Shown: positions 25,391 to 34,696 of the stretch, piece after piece
How positions within the stretch are numbered: position 1 is the stretch's first letter
Layout: every line of letters starts with the position of its first letter
Origin: an uncultured Sphingomonadales bacterium
GTDB taxonomy: Bacteria > Pseudomonadota > Alphaproteobacteria > Sphingomonadales > Sphingomonadaceae
Assembly: GCA_937870585.1 (NCBI GenBank)
Contig: CALMZE010000093.1
Span: 1 to 55,108, forward strand
Direction: 5' to 3'
DNA: 55,108 nucleotides
The notes under the pieces: generated by a model
The model's input: only the letters and a program-made list of their open reading frames with translations
The model's database searches: none
Told to the model about the DNA's origin: nothing
Made by a program: the position numbers and the translations under genes

Positions 25391-27715
25391 ATGCCGTCAT
25401 TTGCCCGCGCCCTTGAAACCACGCTTCATAATGCGCTGACTGCCGCCAAGGAGCGCGCGCATGAATATGCGACGCTGGAGCATCTGCTGCTGGCGCTGGT
25501 TGACGATGAAGATGCCAGCAAGGTGATGATCGCCTGCGGTGTCGATCTGGATGAACTGCGCAAGACGGTCGCCAATTATCTGGATACCGAACTCGAATCG
25601 ATCAAGGGCGCGGACCGGATCGATCCGTCTCCCACAAGCGGATTCCAGCGCGTCGTGCAGCGCGCCATCCTGCATGTTCAGTCTTCGGGCCGCGATGAAG
25701 TGACGGGCGCCAATGTGCTGGTGGCCCTGTTCAGCGAGCGGGAAAGCTATGCCGTCTATTTCCTGCAACAGCAGGATATGAGTCGCCTGGATGCTGTCAG
25801 CTTCATTTCGCACGGCGTGGGCAAGGGACAGGAGGCGCAGGAAACCAAGCGCTCGGAAGGGCAGGAGGACAAGGCCGAGCGCCGTCAGGAGCAGCCGCAG
25901 CAAGGCAAGGGGAAGCAGGAAAACCCGCTTCAGCAATTCTGCGTCAACCTCAATGAAAAGGCCAAGATCGGAAAGGTCGATCCGCTGATCGGGCGCGGGC
26001 CGGAGGTGGACCGGACGATCCAGATTCTCTGCCGCCGGTCCAAGAACAACCCGCTCTATGTGGGGGAACCCGGCGTCGGTAAAACCGCGATTGCCGAAGG
26101 ACTGGCGCGCAAGATCATCGAAGGCGATGTGCCCGATGTGCTCAAGCCTGCCGTCATCTATTCGCTCGATATGGGCGCTCTGCTGGCAGGCACACGCTAT
26201 CGCGGCGATTTTGAGGAACGGTTGAAGGCGGTTGTGGCCGAGCTTGAGAAAATGCCGGACGCCGTGCTGTTCATTGATGAAATCCACACAGTGATCGGGG
26301 CCGGGGCCACGAGCGGCGGCGCGATGGACGCCTCCAACCTGTTGAAGCCTGCTTTGTCAGGTGGGGTGATCCGCTGCATCGGTTCCACCACCTACAAGGA
26401 ATTCCGCAATCACTTCGAGAAGGATCGCGCGCTGCTGCGGCGTTTCCAGAAGATCGACGTGAACGAACCGAGCATTGAGGATACCATCAAGATCCTCACC
26501 GGGCTGCGCTCTGCCTTTGAGGATCATCACAAGGTCAAATACACCACGGACGCGATCAAGAGCGCGGTGGAGCTCTCTTCGCGCTACATCAATGATCGCA
26601 AGCTGCCCGACAAGGCCATCGACGTGATCGACGAAGTGGGCGCGATGCAGATGCTGGTGCCCGAGGCGAAGCGCAAGAAGACCATCACCGCCAAGGAAAT
26701 CGAAGCAGTGATCGCCACCATGGCGCGCATCCCGCCGAAATCGGTTTCCAGCGATGACAAGAAGGCGCTGGAAACGCTGGAAAGTGATCTCAAGCGCGTG
26801 GTGTTCGGGCAGGATCTCGCCATTGAGAAGCTGGCATCTGCCATCAAGCTCAGCCGTGCAGGCCTCCGCGAGCCAGACAAGCCCATCGGCAATTATCTCT
26901 TCACCGGGCCGACCGGCGTGGGCAAAACCGAAGTGGCGCGGCAGCTCGCCTCCATCATGGGCATTCCGCTCCAGCGCTTCGACATGTCCGAATATATGGA
27001 GCGGCACAGCGTTTCGCGCCTGATTGGTGCGCCTCCGGGCTATGTGGGCTATGATCAGGGCGGCCTGCTGACCGACGCCATTGATCAGCAGCCGCATTGC
27101 GTGCTCCTGCTTGATGAGATTGAGAAGGCGCATCCGGATCTGTTCAACATCCTGTTGCAGGTGATGGACAATGGTCGCCTGACAGATCATCACGGCAAGA
27201 CCGTCGATTTCCGCAACGTCATCCTGATCATGACGACCAATGCGGGCGCGGCGGACATGGCGAAGGATGGCATCGGCTTTGGCAACATCTCCAAGGAAGA
27301 TGCGGGCGAAGACGCGGTGAAGAAGATGTTCACCCCAGAATTCCGCAACCGGCTCGATGCGATTGTCCCCTTTGGCTATCTGCCGCCGCAGGTGGTGGCG
27401 ATGGTGGTGGACAAGTTCATCCTCCAGCTTGAACTCCAGCTGGCGGACCGTGACGTTCACATCAAGCTGGACGAGGAGTCCAAGGCCTGGCTCACCGAAC
27501 GCGGCTATGACAAGCTTTACGGTGCCCGCCCGATGGGCCGCCTGATGCAGGAAAAGATCAAGCAGCCGCTCGCCGAAGAGCTGCTGTTCGGCAAGCTTGT
27601 CCATGGTGGCGAGGTTGCGGTGCATCTGAAAGACGGCGCGCTGAGCTTTGAAATCACGCCTGCCGCACCCAAAAAGGGCAGGAAGGGCGGCAAGGCGAGC
27701 GCCAAGGCCTCTTGA
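25391..27715 (+). CDS. clpA: ATP-dependent Clp protease ATP-binding subunit ClpA
   Basis: The unfoldase partner of ClpP, 774 residues. N-terminal Clp repeat domain (about 1-145), then a low-complexity Gln/Glu/Lys linker (about 150-180). The first AAA+ module has Walker A GEPGVGKT and Walker B LFIDE; the second has GPTGVGKT and LLDEIEKAH. The GIGFG loop that docks on ClpP lies near residue 635. The C-terminal tail is Lys/Ala rich (GRKGGKASAKAS). AAGGAG lies 10 bases before the ATG. The adaptor gene clpS, often just upstream in relatives, is not present here. Confidence 0.97.
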   Translation: MPSFARALETTLHNALTAAKERAHEYATLEHLLLALVDDEDASKVMIACGVDLDELRKTVANYLDTELESIKGADRIDPSPTSGFQRVVQRAILHVQSSGRDEVTGANVLVALFSERESYAVYFLQQQDMSRLDAVSFISHGVGKGQEAQETKRSEGQEDKAERRQEQPQQGKGKQENPLQQFCVNLNEKAKIGKVDPLIGRGPEVDRTIQILCRRSKNNPLYVGEPGVGKTAIAEGLARKIIEGDVPDVLKPAVIYSLDMGALLAGTRYRGDFEERLKAVVAELEKMPDAVLFIDEIHTVIGAGATSGGAMDASNLLKPALSGGVIRCIGSTTYKEFRNHFEKDRALLRRFQKIDVNEPSIEDTIKILTGLRSAFEDHHKVKYTTDAIKSAVELSSRYINDRKLPDKAIDVIDEVGAMQMLVPEAKRKKTITAKEIEAVIATMARIPPKSVSSDDKKALETLESDLKRVVFGQDLAIEKLASAIKLSRAGLREPDKPIGNYLFTGPTGVGKTEVARQLASIMGIPLQRFDMSEYMERHSVSRLIGAPPGYVGYDQGGLLTDAIDQQPHCVLLLDEIEKAHPDLFNILLQVMDNGRLTDHHGKTVDFRNVILIMTTNAGAADMAKDGIGFGNISKEDAGEDAVKKMFTPEFRNRLDAIVPFGYLPPQVVAMVVDKFILQLELQLADRDVHIKLDEESKAWLTERGYDKLYGARPMGRLMQEKIKQPLAEELLFGKLVHGGEVAVHLKDGALSFEITPAAPKKGRKGGKASAKAS

Positions 27716-27770
27716 CTCATCGCGTCTGACGCTCTCCTTTGTATGCAAGACATACAGACAGGAGCGCGTC

Positions 27771-28649
27771 ATGACGGTGATTTCAGGCAAGGTGGCGTTT
27801 GTAACCGGTGGCGGTTCCGGCGTTGGGCTGGGGCAGGCCAAGGCGCTGGTCAAAGCGGGCGCGCGCGTGGCCATTGCCGATGTGCGGCAGGATCATCTGG
27901 ATGAAGCTGCGGCCCATTTTGCGGCGGCGGGCACGCCCGTGCTTCCCGTCAAGCTCGATATCACCGACCGCGCGGCCTATGCAGCAGCTGCCGACCATGT
28001 GGAGGCGGAACTTGGCCCGGTGCAGCTGCTGTTCAACACGGCAGGCGTCTCACACTTCGGGGCCATTCAGGATGCGACACCTGAGGATTGGCAATGGCAG
28101 ATTGACGTCAATTTGTTCGGCGTCATCAATGGCATCCAGACCTTTCTGCCCCGCATGGTGAAGCGGGAGGAAGAGGGGCACATCATCAACACGGCCTCCA
28201 TGTCCGCCTTTGTGTCGCTGCCGGGATGCGGCATTTACACAACGACCAAGATGGCGGTGCGGGGCCTGTCCGAATGCCTTGCCATGGATTTGAAGGACAC
28301 CAGAATTGGCGTCTCCATGCTCTGCCCCGGCGCAGTCAACACCAACATTCATGAAGCTTTGAAAACGCGGCCCGATCATCTCAAGGCGACAGGCTACTAT
28401 GACGCGACGCCGGAAATGATGGCGCATCTGAAGAGCGTGATCGAACACGGGATGGAGCCGGAGCGGCTGGCGGGCTATGTTCTGAAGGCGGTCGAAGCGA
28501 ATGAGCTCTACATCCTGCCTTATCCTGAATTCCGCACCCCGCTGGAGGATATCCATGCCAGTGTGATGGCCGCGCTCGCCAAGCCAGAGGATGATCCCGA
28601 ATATGAGGCGCGCACGGCTCGCGGTGTGCCGGGTGGGCAGAAGGACTGA
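27771..28649 (+). CDS. SDR family NAD(P)-dependent oxidoreductase
   Basis: Classical short-chain dehydrogenase, 292 residues from MTVISGKVAFVTGGGSGVG. The nucleotide-binding motif TGGGSGVG, the NTAG motif and the catalytic set Ser (NTASMSAF), Tyr and Lys (YTTTK) are all present. The substrate is unknown. AGGAG lies 7 bases before the ATG. A longer frame from 27648 overlaps clpA and is not supported. Confidence 0.92.
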   Translation: MTVISGKVAFVTGGGSGVGLGQAKALVKAGARVAIADVRQDHLDEAAAHFAAAGTPVLPVKLDITDRAAYAAAADHVEAELGPVQLLFNTAGVSHFGAIQDATPEDWQWQIDVNLFGVINGIQTFLPRMVKREEEGHIINTASMSAFVSLPGCGIYTTTKMAVRGLSECLAMDLKDTRIGVSMLCPGAVNTNIHEALKTRPDHLKATGYYDATPEMMAHLKSVIEHGMEPERLAGYVLKAVEANELYILPYPEFRTPLEDIHASVMAALAKPEDDPEYEARTARGVPGGQKD

Positions 28650-28655
28650 TCCGGT

Positions 28656-28928
28656 TTGCCAGAAGGCTTCTGCTGGCTCTGTGAGCGCCCGCTGGGGCGC
28701 AATGTGGAGTGGCATCACATCATCCCCAAATCGCGCGGCGGGCGCATTGTGGAGCCGTTGCACCCGATTTGTCACAGCACGCTGCATGTGACCTTCACCA
28801 ATGTGGAATTGGCGGCGATGAAGGGGGATCGAGACGCCCTGACACGGTCCTCTGACATGACGCGTTTCCTGCGCTGGATTGCGCGCAAGCCCGCTGATTT
28901 TCATGCTCCCACCCGAAGGGCGGGTTAG
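28656..28928 (+). CDS. HNH endonuclease-like small protein
   Basis: A 90-residue protein starting with a TTG 6 bases after the SDR stop. It has the compact HNH pattern: a CxxC pair (CWLC), the HH of WHHIIPKSRGG, and HPICHSTLH, which would bind zinc and a catalytic metal. HNH proteins of this size nick DNA or act as repair or restriction accessories; nothing nearby shows which. It is probably co-transcribed with the SDR gene. Confidence 0.78.
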   Translation: MPEGFCWLCERPLGRNVEWHHIIPKSRGGRIVEPLHPICHSTLHVTFTNVELAAMKGDRDALTRSSDMTRFLRWIARKPADFHAPTRRAG

Positions 28929-29000
28929 CAGCAGCGTTCAGGGTTGGACAAAGAGCATATTTCATGCAGGATGCGGCAATCGCATCAACAGGAGATCCAT

Positions 29001-29510
29001 ATGCGCAAACCTGTCATCGCCGCTTTAATCCTTTTTGCGCTCGCGGGCTGTAGCAAATCGGAAGACGCCAAGAAGGCGGATGCTGGCCCCGTCAAGCGGG
29101 AGCCTGGCGCATGGAAATCTGATCTGAAGCTGGTGCGGCTCGACATGCCGGGCGCGCCCAAGGAAGTGGTTGACGGCGTGGCGGCCATGATGGGCCGCTT
29201 GAAGGGCCTTGAATCCTGCCTGACGCCCGAACAGGCGGCGAAGGAAGATATGGCCACGGCATTGGCCAAGCCCCCGGGCGACAAGGGCCTATGCAGCTTT
29301 TCCAAGAAGGATCTGAGTGGCGGCAAAGTGGACGTGGTCATGGTTTGCACTGACGAAGCGTCCAAGGAGGCCATGACCATTTCGACCAATGGGACGCTAT
29401 CGGCCAAATCATCCAACGTCCGTATGACGATGGAAGGCAAGCAGAACGGAATGCCGATGACGCTGGAGTTGGAGGCCACAAACACATGGACAGGCCCCTG
29501 CAAGAGCTGA
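29001..29510 (+). CDS. DUF3617 lipoprotein
   Basis: A 169-residue exported protein. The signal peptide ends in a lipobox LAGC (mature Cys near residue 17), followed by a charged linker. The remainder is DUF3617-like, a short beta-rich domain with paired cysteines (LESCLTPEQA, KGLCSFSKKDL, VMVCTDE, TGPCKS). AGGAG lies 5 bases before the ATG. Function unknown; membrane-attached on the periplasmic side or in the outer membrane. Confidence 0.85.
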   Translation: MRKPVIAALILFALAGCSKSEDAKKADAGPVKREPGAWKSDLKLVRLDMPGAPKEVVDGVAAMMGRLKGLESCLTPEQAAKEDMATALAKPPGDKGLCSFSKKDLSGGKVDVVMVCTDEASKEAMTISTNGTLSAKSSNVRMTMEGKQNGMPMTLELEATNTWTGPCKS

Positions 29511-29516
29511 TTGGCC

Positions 29517-30176
29517 ATGTTCATCGGCCATTTTGCGCCCGCCATCGCAGCTGCTGCCTATAAGGATGCGCCGTCTCTGCCCGTGTTGTTCATTGGCGCG
29601 CAATTGGTCGATTGGGCATTTTTCGGCTTTGCGATGATTGGAGTCGAGCATCTCCGCATTGCGCCGGGGTTCACCGCGATGAACCCCATGGACCTGTATG
29701 ACATGCCGTTAACGCACAGTCTGGTGGGGACGCTGGTCTGGGCGGCCGGCTTTGCCCTGATGCTGCGTCTATATGGCATCAATGGACGCGGACAGGCCAT
29801 TGGCGCAGCAGTGGTGGTCTCGCATTGGCTGCTCGATCTGCTCGTCCACGCACCAGATATGACTGTTACCGGCAGCCCGCCCAAAATGGGGCTGGGGTTG
29901 TGGAACCACCCGCACATTGAAATGCCGCTGGAGATATCGCTGGTCTTGGGTTCGCTCTGGTGGCTTCAGCTCAAGCGCGGCGTCCCATCCGTGCGGATAA
30001 TCGTGCTAGCCGCTGTGCTGCTGGGTTTGCAGGCCTTCAACTGGTTTGGAGAAGAGCCGGTCGCCGTAACAACCGGCTTTTTGCTGATGGCGTGGCTGGG
30101 TTATTCAGTGGCGACACTCGCGGCGTGGTGGGCCGTCAGGGTGTCGCCTTCTGAGGATCAGTTGGTGGTGCAATAG
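29517..30176 (+). CDS. Membrane protein, possible YdjM-like hydrolase family
   Basis: About 219 residues from MFIGHFAPAIAAA with several hydrophobic segments. His and Asp residues sit at conserved-looking places: GHF at the start, PLTHSLVGTL, and SHWLLDLLVHAPDM. This pattern recalls the YdjM/DUF457-type predicted membrane metal hydrolases, but the match is tentative. It begins 6 bases after the DUF3617 stop (a TTG at 29511 is also in frame) and ends over the convergent ydbL gene by 19 bases. Confidence 0.7.
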   Translation: MFIGHFAPAIAAAAYKDAPSLPVLFIGAQLVDWAFFGFAMIGVEHLRIAPGFTAMNPMDLYDMPLTHSLVGTLVWAAGFALMLRLYGINGRGQAIGAAVVVSHWLLDLLVHAPDMTVTGSPPKMGLGLWNHPHIEMPLEISLVLGSLWWLQLKRGVPSVRIIVLAAVLLGLQAFNWFGEEPVAVTTGFLLMAWLGYSVATLAAWWAVRVSPSEDQLVVQ

Positions 30177-30553
30177 GCCGGAAGCTGGATGGGCGCCGCG
30201 CCCTTTACGCGCCAAACCCCATCGGGCAACTGGTAGGAGCGGCCCACAGCGACACGGCTGGTAAGCGTTTCACAGCCGACGGTGGCCGCCACTTCCTTCA
30301 CCGACACGCGGCGTTGCGCCGCCAGCTGCGTGTAGGCCGCACGACGCTTGATGTTGATCGCGTCCACTTCATCGCGCAGGTCGCCAGCAGGCGGTGCGCG
30401 GAAGCCCAGATAGCCATCCGCCTGTTCACCCACGCGCCCATCGGCAAGAGCGGCAGAGACCAGCCCCGTGGATTGTGCAGTGGCAAACCCGCCGGCCATG
30501 GCAAGCGCCGCAGCGGTGAGGGCAAGAGCGATGGTTACGCGATCAAACTTCAT
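30158..30553 (-). CDS. ydbL: YdbL-like periplasmic protein
   Basis: A 131-residue DUF1318-type protein. A signal peptide is visible (residues 1-26, ending ATA-QS). The family core is GYLGFRAPPAGDLRDEVDAI followed by NIKRRAAYTQLAAQRRVSVKEV and GCETL. In E. coli YdbL modulates the YdbH-YnbE lipid-transport bridge. Its ATG overlaps the ynbE stop by 4 bases, so the gene is the third of a coupled operon. Confidence 0.9.
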   Translation of the reverse strand: MKFDRVTIALALTAAALAMAGGFATAQSTGLVSAALADGRVGEQADGYLGFRAPPAGDLRDEVDAINIKRRAAYTQLAAQRRVSVKEVAATVGCETLTSRVAVGRSYQLPDGVWRVKGAAPIQLPAYCTTN

Positions 30554-30738
30554 GACGGAAACAACTCCGGGTTACTCGTGATGAGGTCTGCCGCGTCCTT
30601 CTTCAGGCTGAGCACGACCTCCTGCTTGATGTTGACGTTGAGATTGATCTCAATCGGTTTGTCCGGGGCCTGCACCTGAACGCACCCACCGCTTGAAACG
30701 GCGATCACGGCCAGCATCAGAAGAGTCTTCCTGTTCAT
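30550..30738 (-). CDS. ynbE: YnbE-like outer-membrane lipoprotein
   Basis: A short lipoprotein, 62 residues from MNRKTLLMLAVIAVSSGGC, with the Cys as probable lipidation site. The mature part has the YnbE signature KPIEINLNVNIKQEVVL. In E. coli YnbE is an outer-membrane lipoprotein that stacks on YdbH to bridge the envelope. A longer start at 30795 overlaps the ydbH stop as ATGA, which would give tight coupling but a poor signal peptide; family length supports 30738. Confidence 0.85.
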   Translation of the reverse strand: MNRKTLLMLAVIAVSSGGCVQVQAPDKPIEINLNVNIKQEVVLSLKKDAADLITSNPELFPS

Positions 30739-30791
30739 GGCTCCGGGGTTCGCACTCAATCGCTCGCCCGTCAACAACATCGTCTTCATGG

Positions 30792-33700
30792 TCATTGCGG
30801 CCTTTCTGGAGGCTGAACGGGCTTCGGCTTCTCGCCGGGCACCGGTTGGAGTTCGGGGATCATGCGGTTGATCAGCACCGATGGATCGTTGAAACTGCGC
30901 GCCATTTCAAACAATTGGCGGAATTTCGCGGTTATGGTGACGTTGAAGATGAACGGGATGTTGGTCAGCCCCGTTACCTTGATGGGGACAGGCAGCTTGG
31001 CGCGGACGCCCTCAATCGGGGCCTGATTGACGCCGGCAAACTTGATTCGCGTCACCACATCGCCATCGATGGCACCATCCAGATCAATGCTCAGCCGGTT
31101 GTAGCGGAGCGATTTGAGCGCATCGAACGCGAAACGGCCCATCATACCCAGATTCTCGTTCGAGATTTCACCCACATAAGAGAGCGTGCCGCCAGACCGG
31201 GCGATCAGATTGCCGCCTTCGATCCGACCGCCCTGAGCGTCAAACACCATGGGCAGTACGCCGTCAAAGGTTCCGGTCGCCGCGATATTCTCAAACTCCA
31301 TTGCGGCAATGAAGCGGGCCGCGTCCAGCCCCTCCACGCGGAAGGTCAGGCGGCGCTCGGCGGCTTGATTCAGGTCCAATATCGTGGGCTCCAGCACCAG
31401 ATAGCCGCCCGCAAAAGGCCAGCGCCCGCCTTCGATCTGCGCCTTGAGGCCGGGGAGCAGGCGGAAGGAGACCAGCCCGTCGAGCACCGCGACGCCCGGA
31501 TTGACCGCCATCATGCGCACTTGCTGACCCGGCTCCGTTTCCATGCCGAGCAGATCGGAAAAGCGGATCTGCGTGCTCAGCCCAGCAATCGGGCCAAAGG
31601 CTGCGGCCATATCCATCATGTCCGTGCCGAATGTGCCGCTGCTGGTGATGCCTGCATCTGACCAGTTGATCTGACCCTGTCCATTCAACACGCCATCGAC
31701 ATTGGCGATGACGCCCAATGTGATTGGCGTAATCTCTTCAGGCTGGATGGCCTGCCCGAATTTCAACGCCGGGATCGTAAGATCAGCCTGCCCGCTGCCG
31801 GAAGAGAGGCTGTGGCGGATGAAGATTTGCGCCACATCCACCTGCCGCTTGGGGTTGATGAGACGCCCCTGCGCCTCGATCTGCCCGCCCTTCATCGAGA
31901 AGGAAAAGTCTGGTGATATGAACGGGTAAAAGCGCCTTTCTTCCGCGCGATCTGAAATGCGGAGGCCCCCGTTTGCGGCAAGGTTTCCGCTTGCGAAAGA
32001 CCAACTGCCATGGCCGTCATCCAGCAGCAGCGGCACCGAGCCGATATTGCCGGAAAGGCCCGCGAACTGGCCCTGTGCTTTGCTGCCAGCAATGCGCCCG
32101 GTCAGGCTTCTGGCAGAGAGGCGTGAGGCAGACTCGTTCGTTCCAAGCGCGACAGACAGCTGTTCGAGCCGGAAATCACCGTTGCGGGACGAAAATCTGC
32201 CATTGCGCCCTGACAGCGAGAGGGGAGCATCACCCATCCGTCCCGCGAGGCGCACGTCGGGCAAGATGATCGAATCGCCCGTCATGCAGGCCTTGAACTT
32301 GGTGGGACCAAGGCGCAGCGAATCAAGCGCGAGGCTCTGGAATGACGGCGTCAGGCAACCGGCCAGCAAGGGCGCGCCGGGCGAGAGTGAAACAGGCACC
32401 ACGAGGCCCTTGATCTGGCCCTTGCCGAGCGGTCCATCCACCGTCGCCCGCGTGCTGAGTGCCAGCCCGCCATTCTCCCAATGGAAGCGGATGGGTGTCA
32501 TGGTCAATTGGCTCTGGCCAGCCTGCCAGCGCGCCATGGTCGCAACGCCAGCCACGCTGCCCGGCACATCGGAAAAGTGCGCGGCAATGCGCGGAAAGCC
32601 TCCGCCGTCCAGCACGGCATCACCTGTGACGTTCAGAGCGCCTTCAGGCCAGTTCAGGCGTAGCGGGCTCCCGCCAGACAGCGCCAGCTTTGCCCCCGAA
32701 AAGCTCGTCATTTTGACGCCAGAGAGAGCCAGAGATCCCGCGCCATTCAGGTGAGTGACGTCATAATGGGCGGTCAGCATCGATCCACGATCGAGCCCGC
32801 TCATCGCCTTTGCCAGTTGCTGTGCCAACGGTCCCACCGGCGTGCCTGTCAGACCTGAGGTTGAGGCTGCAATGCGCTGCGACAGCACACGGTCTGTTAC
32901 CACATTGCGCATCGCCAGACCGCCGCCGCTTTCAATCTTTAGGCCGTCAGGGCCTTGATCAAGCGCGACCCGGCCCTGCGCCGCTGCGCTTGCCGCGTTC
33001 GCAGCCGGTGACGTCAGTTTTGCCAGTTGCAGCTGGTAATCGCCAGAAAGCGCATCCCATGTGCCACCAAGCTTGAGCGTGCCTTTGGCACTCTGCGCGG
33101 CCATGTCTCCATTGCGCGCACCCGCAATCGCAAAATCACTGGCAAGAGACAGGCGCTTGAAGGATTCATCCAGCGAGGCCTGCAATTCCATCCGCGCCGC
33201 GCCCATCCGCGTGGCACCACAGCGACTGCCTGCAAGCGTTAGCGGGCCAGAAATGCGCGGGCGACCGCCCTGTGTGCTGATCGTTCCGCCAAATCGCGTA
33301 GCCTCCAACCTGCAATCGCCGAACTGGCTCGATGGCACGACCAGCGCGAGGGCACCGTTGAAGCCATTGTCCAGCCGTCCGCTCCCGCTCAGCGCCGCGC
33401 CTATGGGGCCAAAGGGCGTGTTGAGACGCATCGTGGCCTTGTTCAGCGCGACGTTCATGGCGGGCAGAGTGAAGGGCGTGCCATCGGGCGCGGGCAAGAG
33501 CCGGTCGAGCGATCCAAGGCTGAGTTTGCCATCCTTGAGCGCCGCATTCAGCCGCACGCCGCCCGCACGAATGGTGGAGATGCGCGGCCCAGAGAAAGAC
33601 CACACCATCTCCACCTCCGCCCAATCTGCCGTCAGATCGGGATGGGCCGGATCTCCCAGCCGGATATTCGAAATGCGCTGGCGTGACGTGCCAAGGCCAT

Positions 33701-33854
33701 CCAGCGTGTATGACGCCTTGACGTCAGACTGGTTCAGCTGATCATCAATCACTTTGCGCGCAATGGGCTCACGCTGCGTCCAGGCGAGCAACGCGAGCAG
33801 GCCCACGCCGCCAAGCAGCGCCAGTGCGATCCGGGATTTGCGCTGGAGAGCCAT
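30792..33854 (-). CDS. ydbH: YdbH-family AsmA-like intermembrane phospholipid transport protein
   Basis: About 1020 residues from MALQRKSRIALALLGGVG, with one N-terminal membrane anchor (about 7-23) and a very long, beta-rich periplasmic region typical of AsmA-like/repeating beta-groove bridges. The C-terminal block (RFDALKSLRYNRLSIDLDG, then the TNIPFIFNVTITAKFRQLFE segment) is that of the YdbH family (dicarboxylate transport domain by older name). In E. coli YdbH, TamB and YhdP share phospholipid transport to the outer membrane. ynbE and ydbL follow, giving the complete three-gene set. Starts with TTG upstream are possible but not needed. Confidence 0.92.
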   Translation of the reverse strand: MALQRKSRIALALLGGVGLLALLAWTQREPIARKVIDDQLNQSDVKASYTLDGLGTSRQRISNIRLGDPAHPDLTADWAEVEMVWSFSGPRISTIRAGGVRLNAALKDGKLSLGSLDRLLPAPDGTPFTLPAMNVALNKATMRLNTPFGPIGAALSGSGRLDNGFNGALALVVPSSQFGDCRLEATRFGGTISTQGGRPRISGPLTLAGSRCGATRMGAARMELQASLDESFKRLSLASDFAIAGARNGDMAAQSAKGTLKLGGTWDALSGDYQLQLAKLTSPAANAASAAAQGRVALDQGPDGLKIESGGGLAMRNVVTDRVLSQRIAASTSGLTGTPVGPLAQQLAKAMSGLDRGSMLTAHYDVTHLNGAGSLALSGVKMTSFSGAKLALSGGSPLRLNWPEGALNVTGDAVLDGGGFPRIAAHFSDVPGSVAGVATMARWQAGQSQLTMTPIRFHWENGGLALSTRATVDGPLGKGQIKGLVVPVSLSPGAPLLAGCLTPSFQSLALDSLRLGPTKFKACMTGDSIILPDVRLAGRMGDAPLSLSGRNGRFSSRNGDFRLEQLSVALGTNESASRLSARSLTGRIAGSKAQGQFAGLSGNIGSVPLLLDDGHGSWSFASGNLAANGGLRISDRAEERRFYPFISPDFSFSMKGGQIEAQGRLINPKRQVDVAQIFIRHSLSSGSGQADLTIPALKFGQAIQPEEITPITLGVIANVDGVLNGQGQINWSDAGITSSGTFGTDMMDMAAAFGPIAGLSTQIRFSDLLGMETEPGQQVRMMAVNPGVAVLDGLVSFRLLPGLKAQIEGGRWPFAGGYLVLEPTILDLNQAAERRLTFRVEGLDAARFIAAMEFENIAATGTFDGVLPMVFDAQGGRIEGGNLIARSGGTLSYVGEISNENLGMMGRFAFDALKSLRYNRLSIDLDGAIDGDVVTRIKFAGVNQAPIEGVRAKLPVPIKVTGLTNIPFIFNVTITAKFRQLFEMARSFNDPSVLINRMIPELQPVPGEKPKPVQPPERPQ

Positions 33855-33933
33855 TACGCCATGTATCACCCGCAAGCGCCGCAACAATCAACCGCGATTG
33901 CGCTCCTTGCCCGACAGGGTTAGCGTCTTCTTC

Positions 33934-34617
33934 ATGAGCGGGGAAGAGGCAGATACAGCGGGTCATCGCGCGCGAGTGCGTCAGCGTCTCATAGAAGGCG
34001 GCGGAGATGCGCTGCTGGATCATGAATTGATTGAATATGTTCTGGGTCTGACGATCAAGCGGATCGATACCAAGCCGATTGCAAAGCGGTTGCTGAAGGA
34101 ATTTGGTGGGATTGGCGGGCTCTTGTCTGCGGATGCCGAAGCGATCCGGCGCAATGGCGGCATTGGCGAAACAAGTGTTGCCGCGCTCAAGATCGTGCAG
34201 GCAACAGCGCTCCGTTTTCTGCGTGAATCGGTGCGCGAAGCCCCGGTCCTGTCCAGCTGGCAGGCACTGCTCGATTATCTGCGGGCCGATATGGCCTTCA
34301 TGGCCACCGAACGCGTGCGCATCTTGCATCTAAACACGCGTAACATGTTGATCCGTGATGAGATTATGGCCGAAGGCTCGATTGATCAGGCGGCGGTTTC
34401 AGTGCGCGAAGTGATCCGCCGGGCGATTGATCTGGGTTCGGCGGCCATTATCTTGGTCCACAACCATCCCTCTGGCGATCCTTCTCCCAGCCGGGCTGAT
34501 ATTGCGCTCACGCGGACGATCATTGATGCAGGCAAACCGCTTGGCATTGCGGTGCATGATCACATCATCATCGGGATGAATGGTCATGCCAGCTTCAGGG
34601 CGCAGGGGCTGATCTGA
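33934..34617 (+). CDS. radC: RadC-family JAB-domain protein
   Basis: A 227-residue RadC protein. The N-terminal helix-hairpin-helix-like region (about 15-90, containing KRLLKEFGGIGGLLSA) precedes the JAMM/MPN+ metallo-domain with VHNHPSGDPSPSRAD near residue 176-190. The real biochemical role of RadC is unclear, and the old link to DNA repair is doubtful. The start at 33934 (MSGEEADTAGHRARVRQRLI) is 79 bases from the divergent ydbH ATG. Confidence 0.92.
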   Translation: MSGEEADTAGHRARVRQRLIEGGGDALLDHELIEYVLGLTIKRIDTKPIAKRLLKEFGGIGGLLSADAEAIRRNGGIGETSVAALKIVQATALRFLRESVREAPVLSSWQALLDYLRADMAFMATERVRILHLNTRNMLIRDEIMAEGSIDQAAVSVREVIRRAIDLGSAAIILVHNHPSGDPSPSRADIALTRTIIDAGKPLGIAVHDHIIIGMNGHASFRAQGLI

Positions 34618-34696
34618 CGTCATGACGCCCATCTTCGCGGTTGCACTTGGGCACGCAGCTTTCTAACGCGGCCAAAGGTTCATTTGAGGGGCATTT

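Noticed and set aside
26357-27874. Minus-strand frame of 505 codons opposite clpA
   Set aside because: ClpA is complete on the plus strand with all AAA+ motifs; this is its shadow.
30693-31661. Plus-strand frame of 322 codons opposite ydbH
   Set aside because: Composition is antisense-like and ydbH is clearly the real gene.
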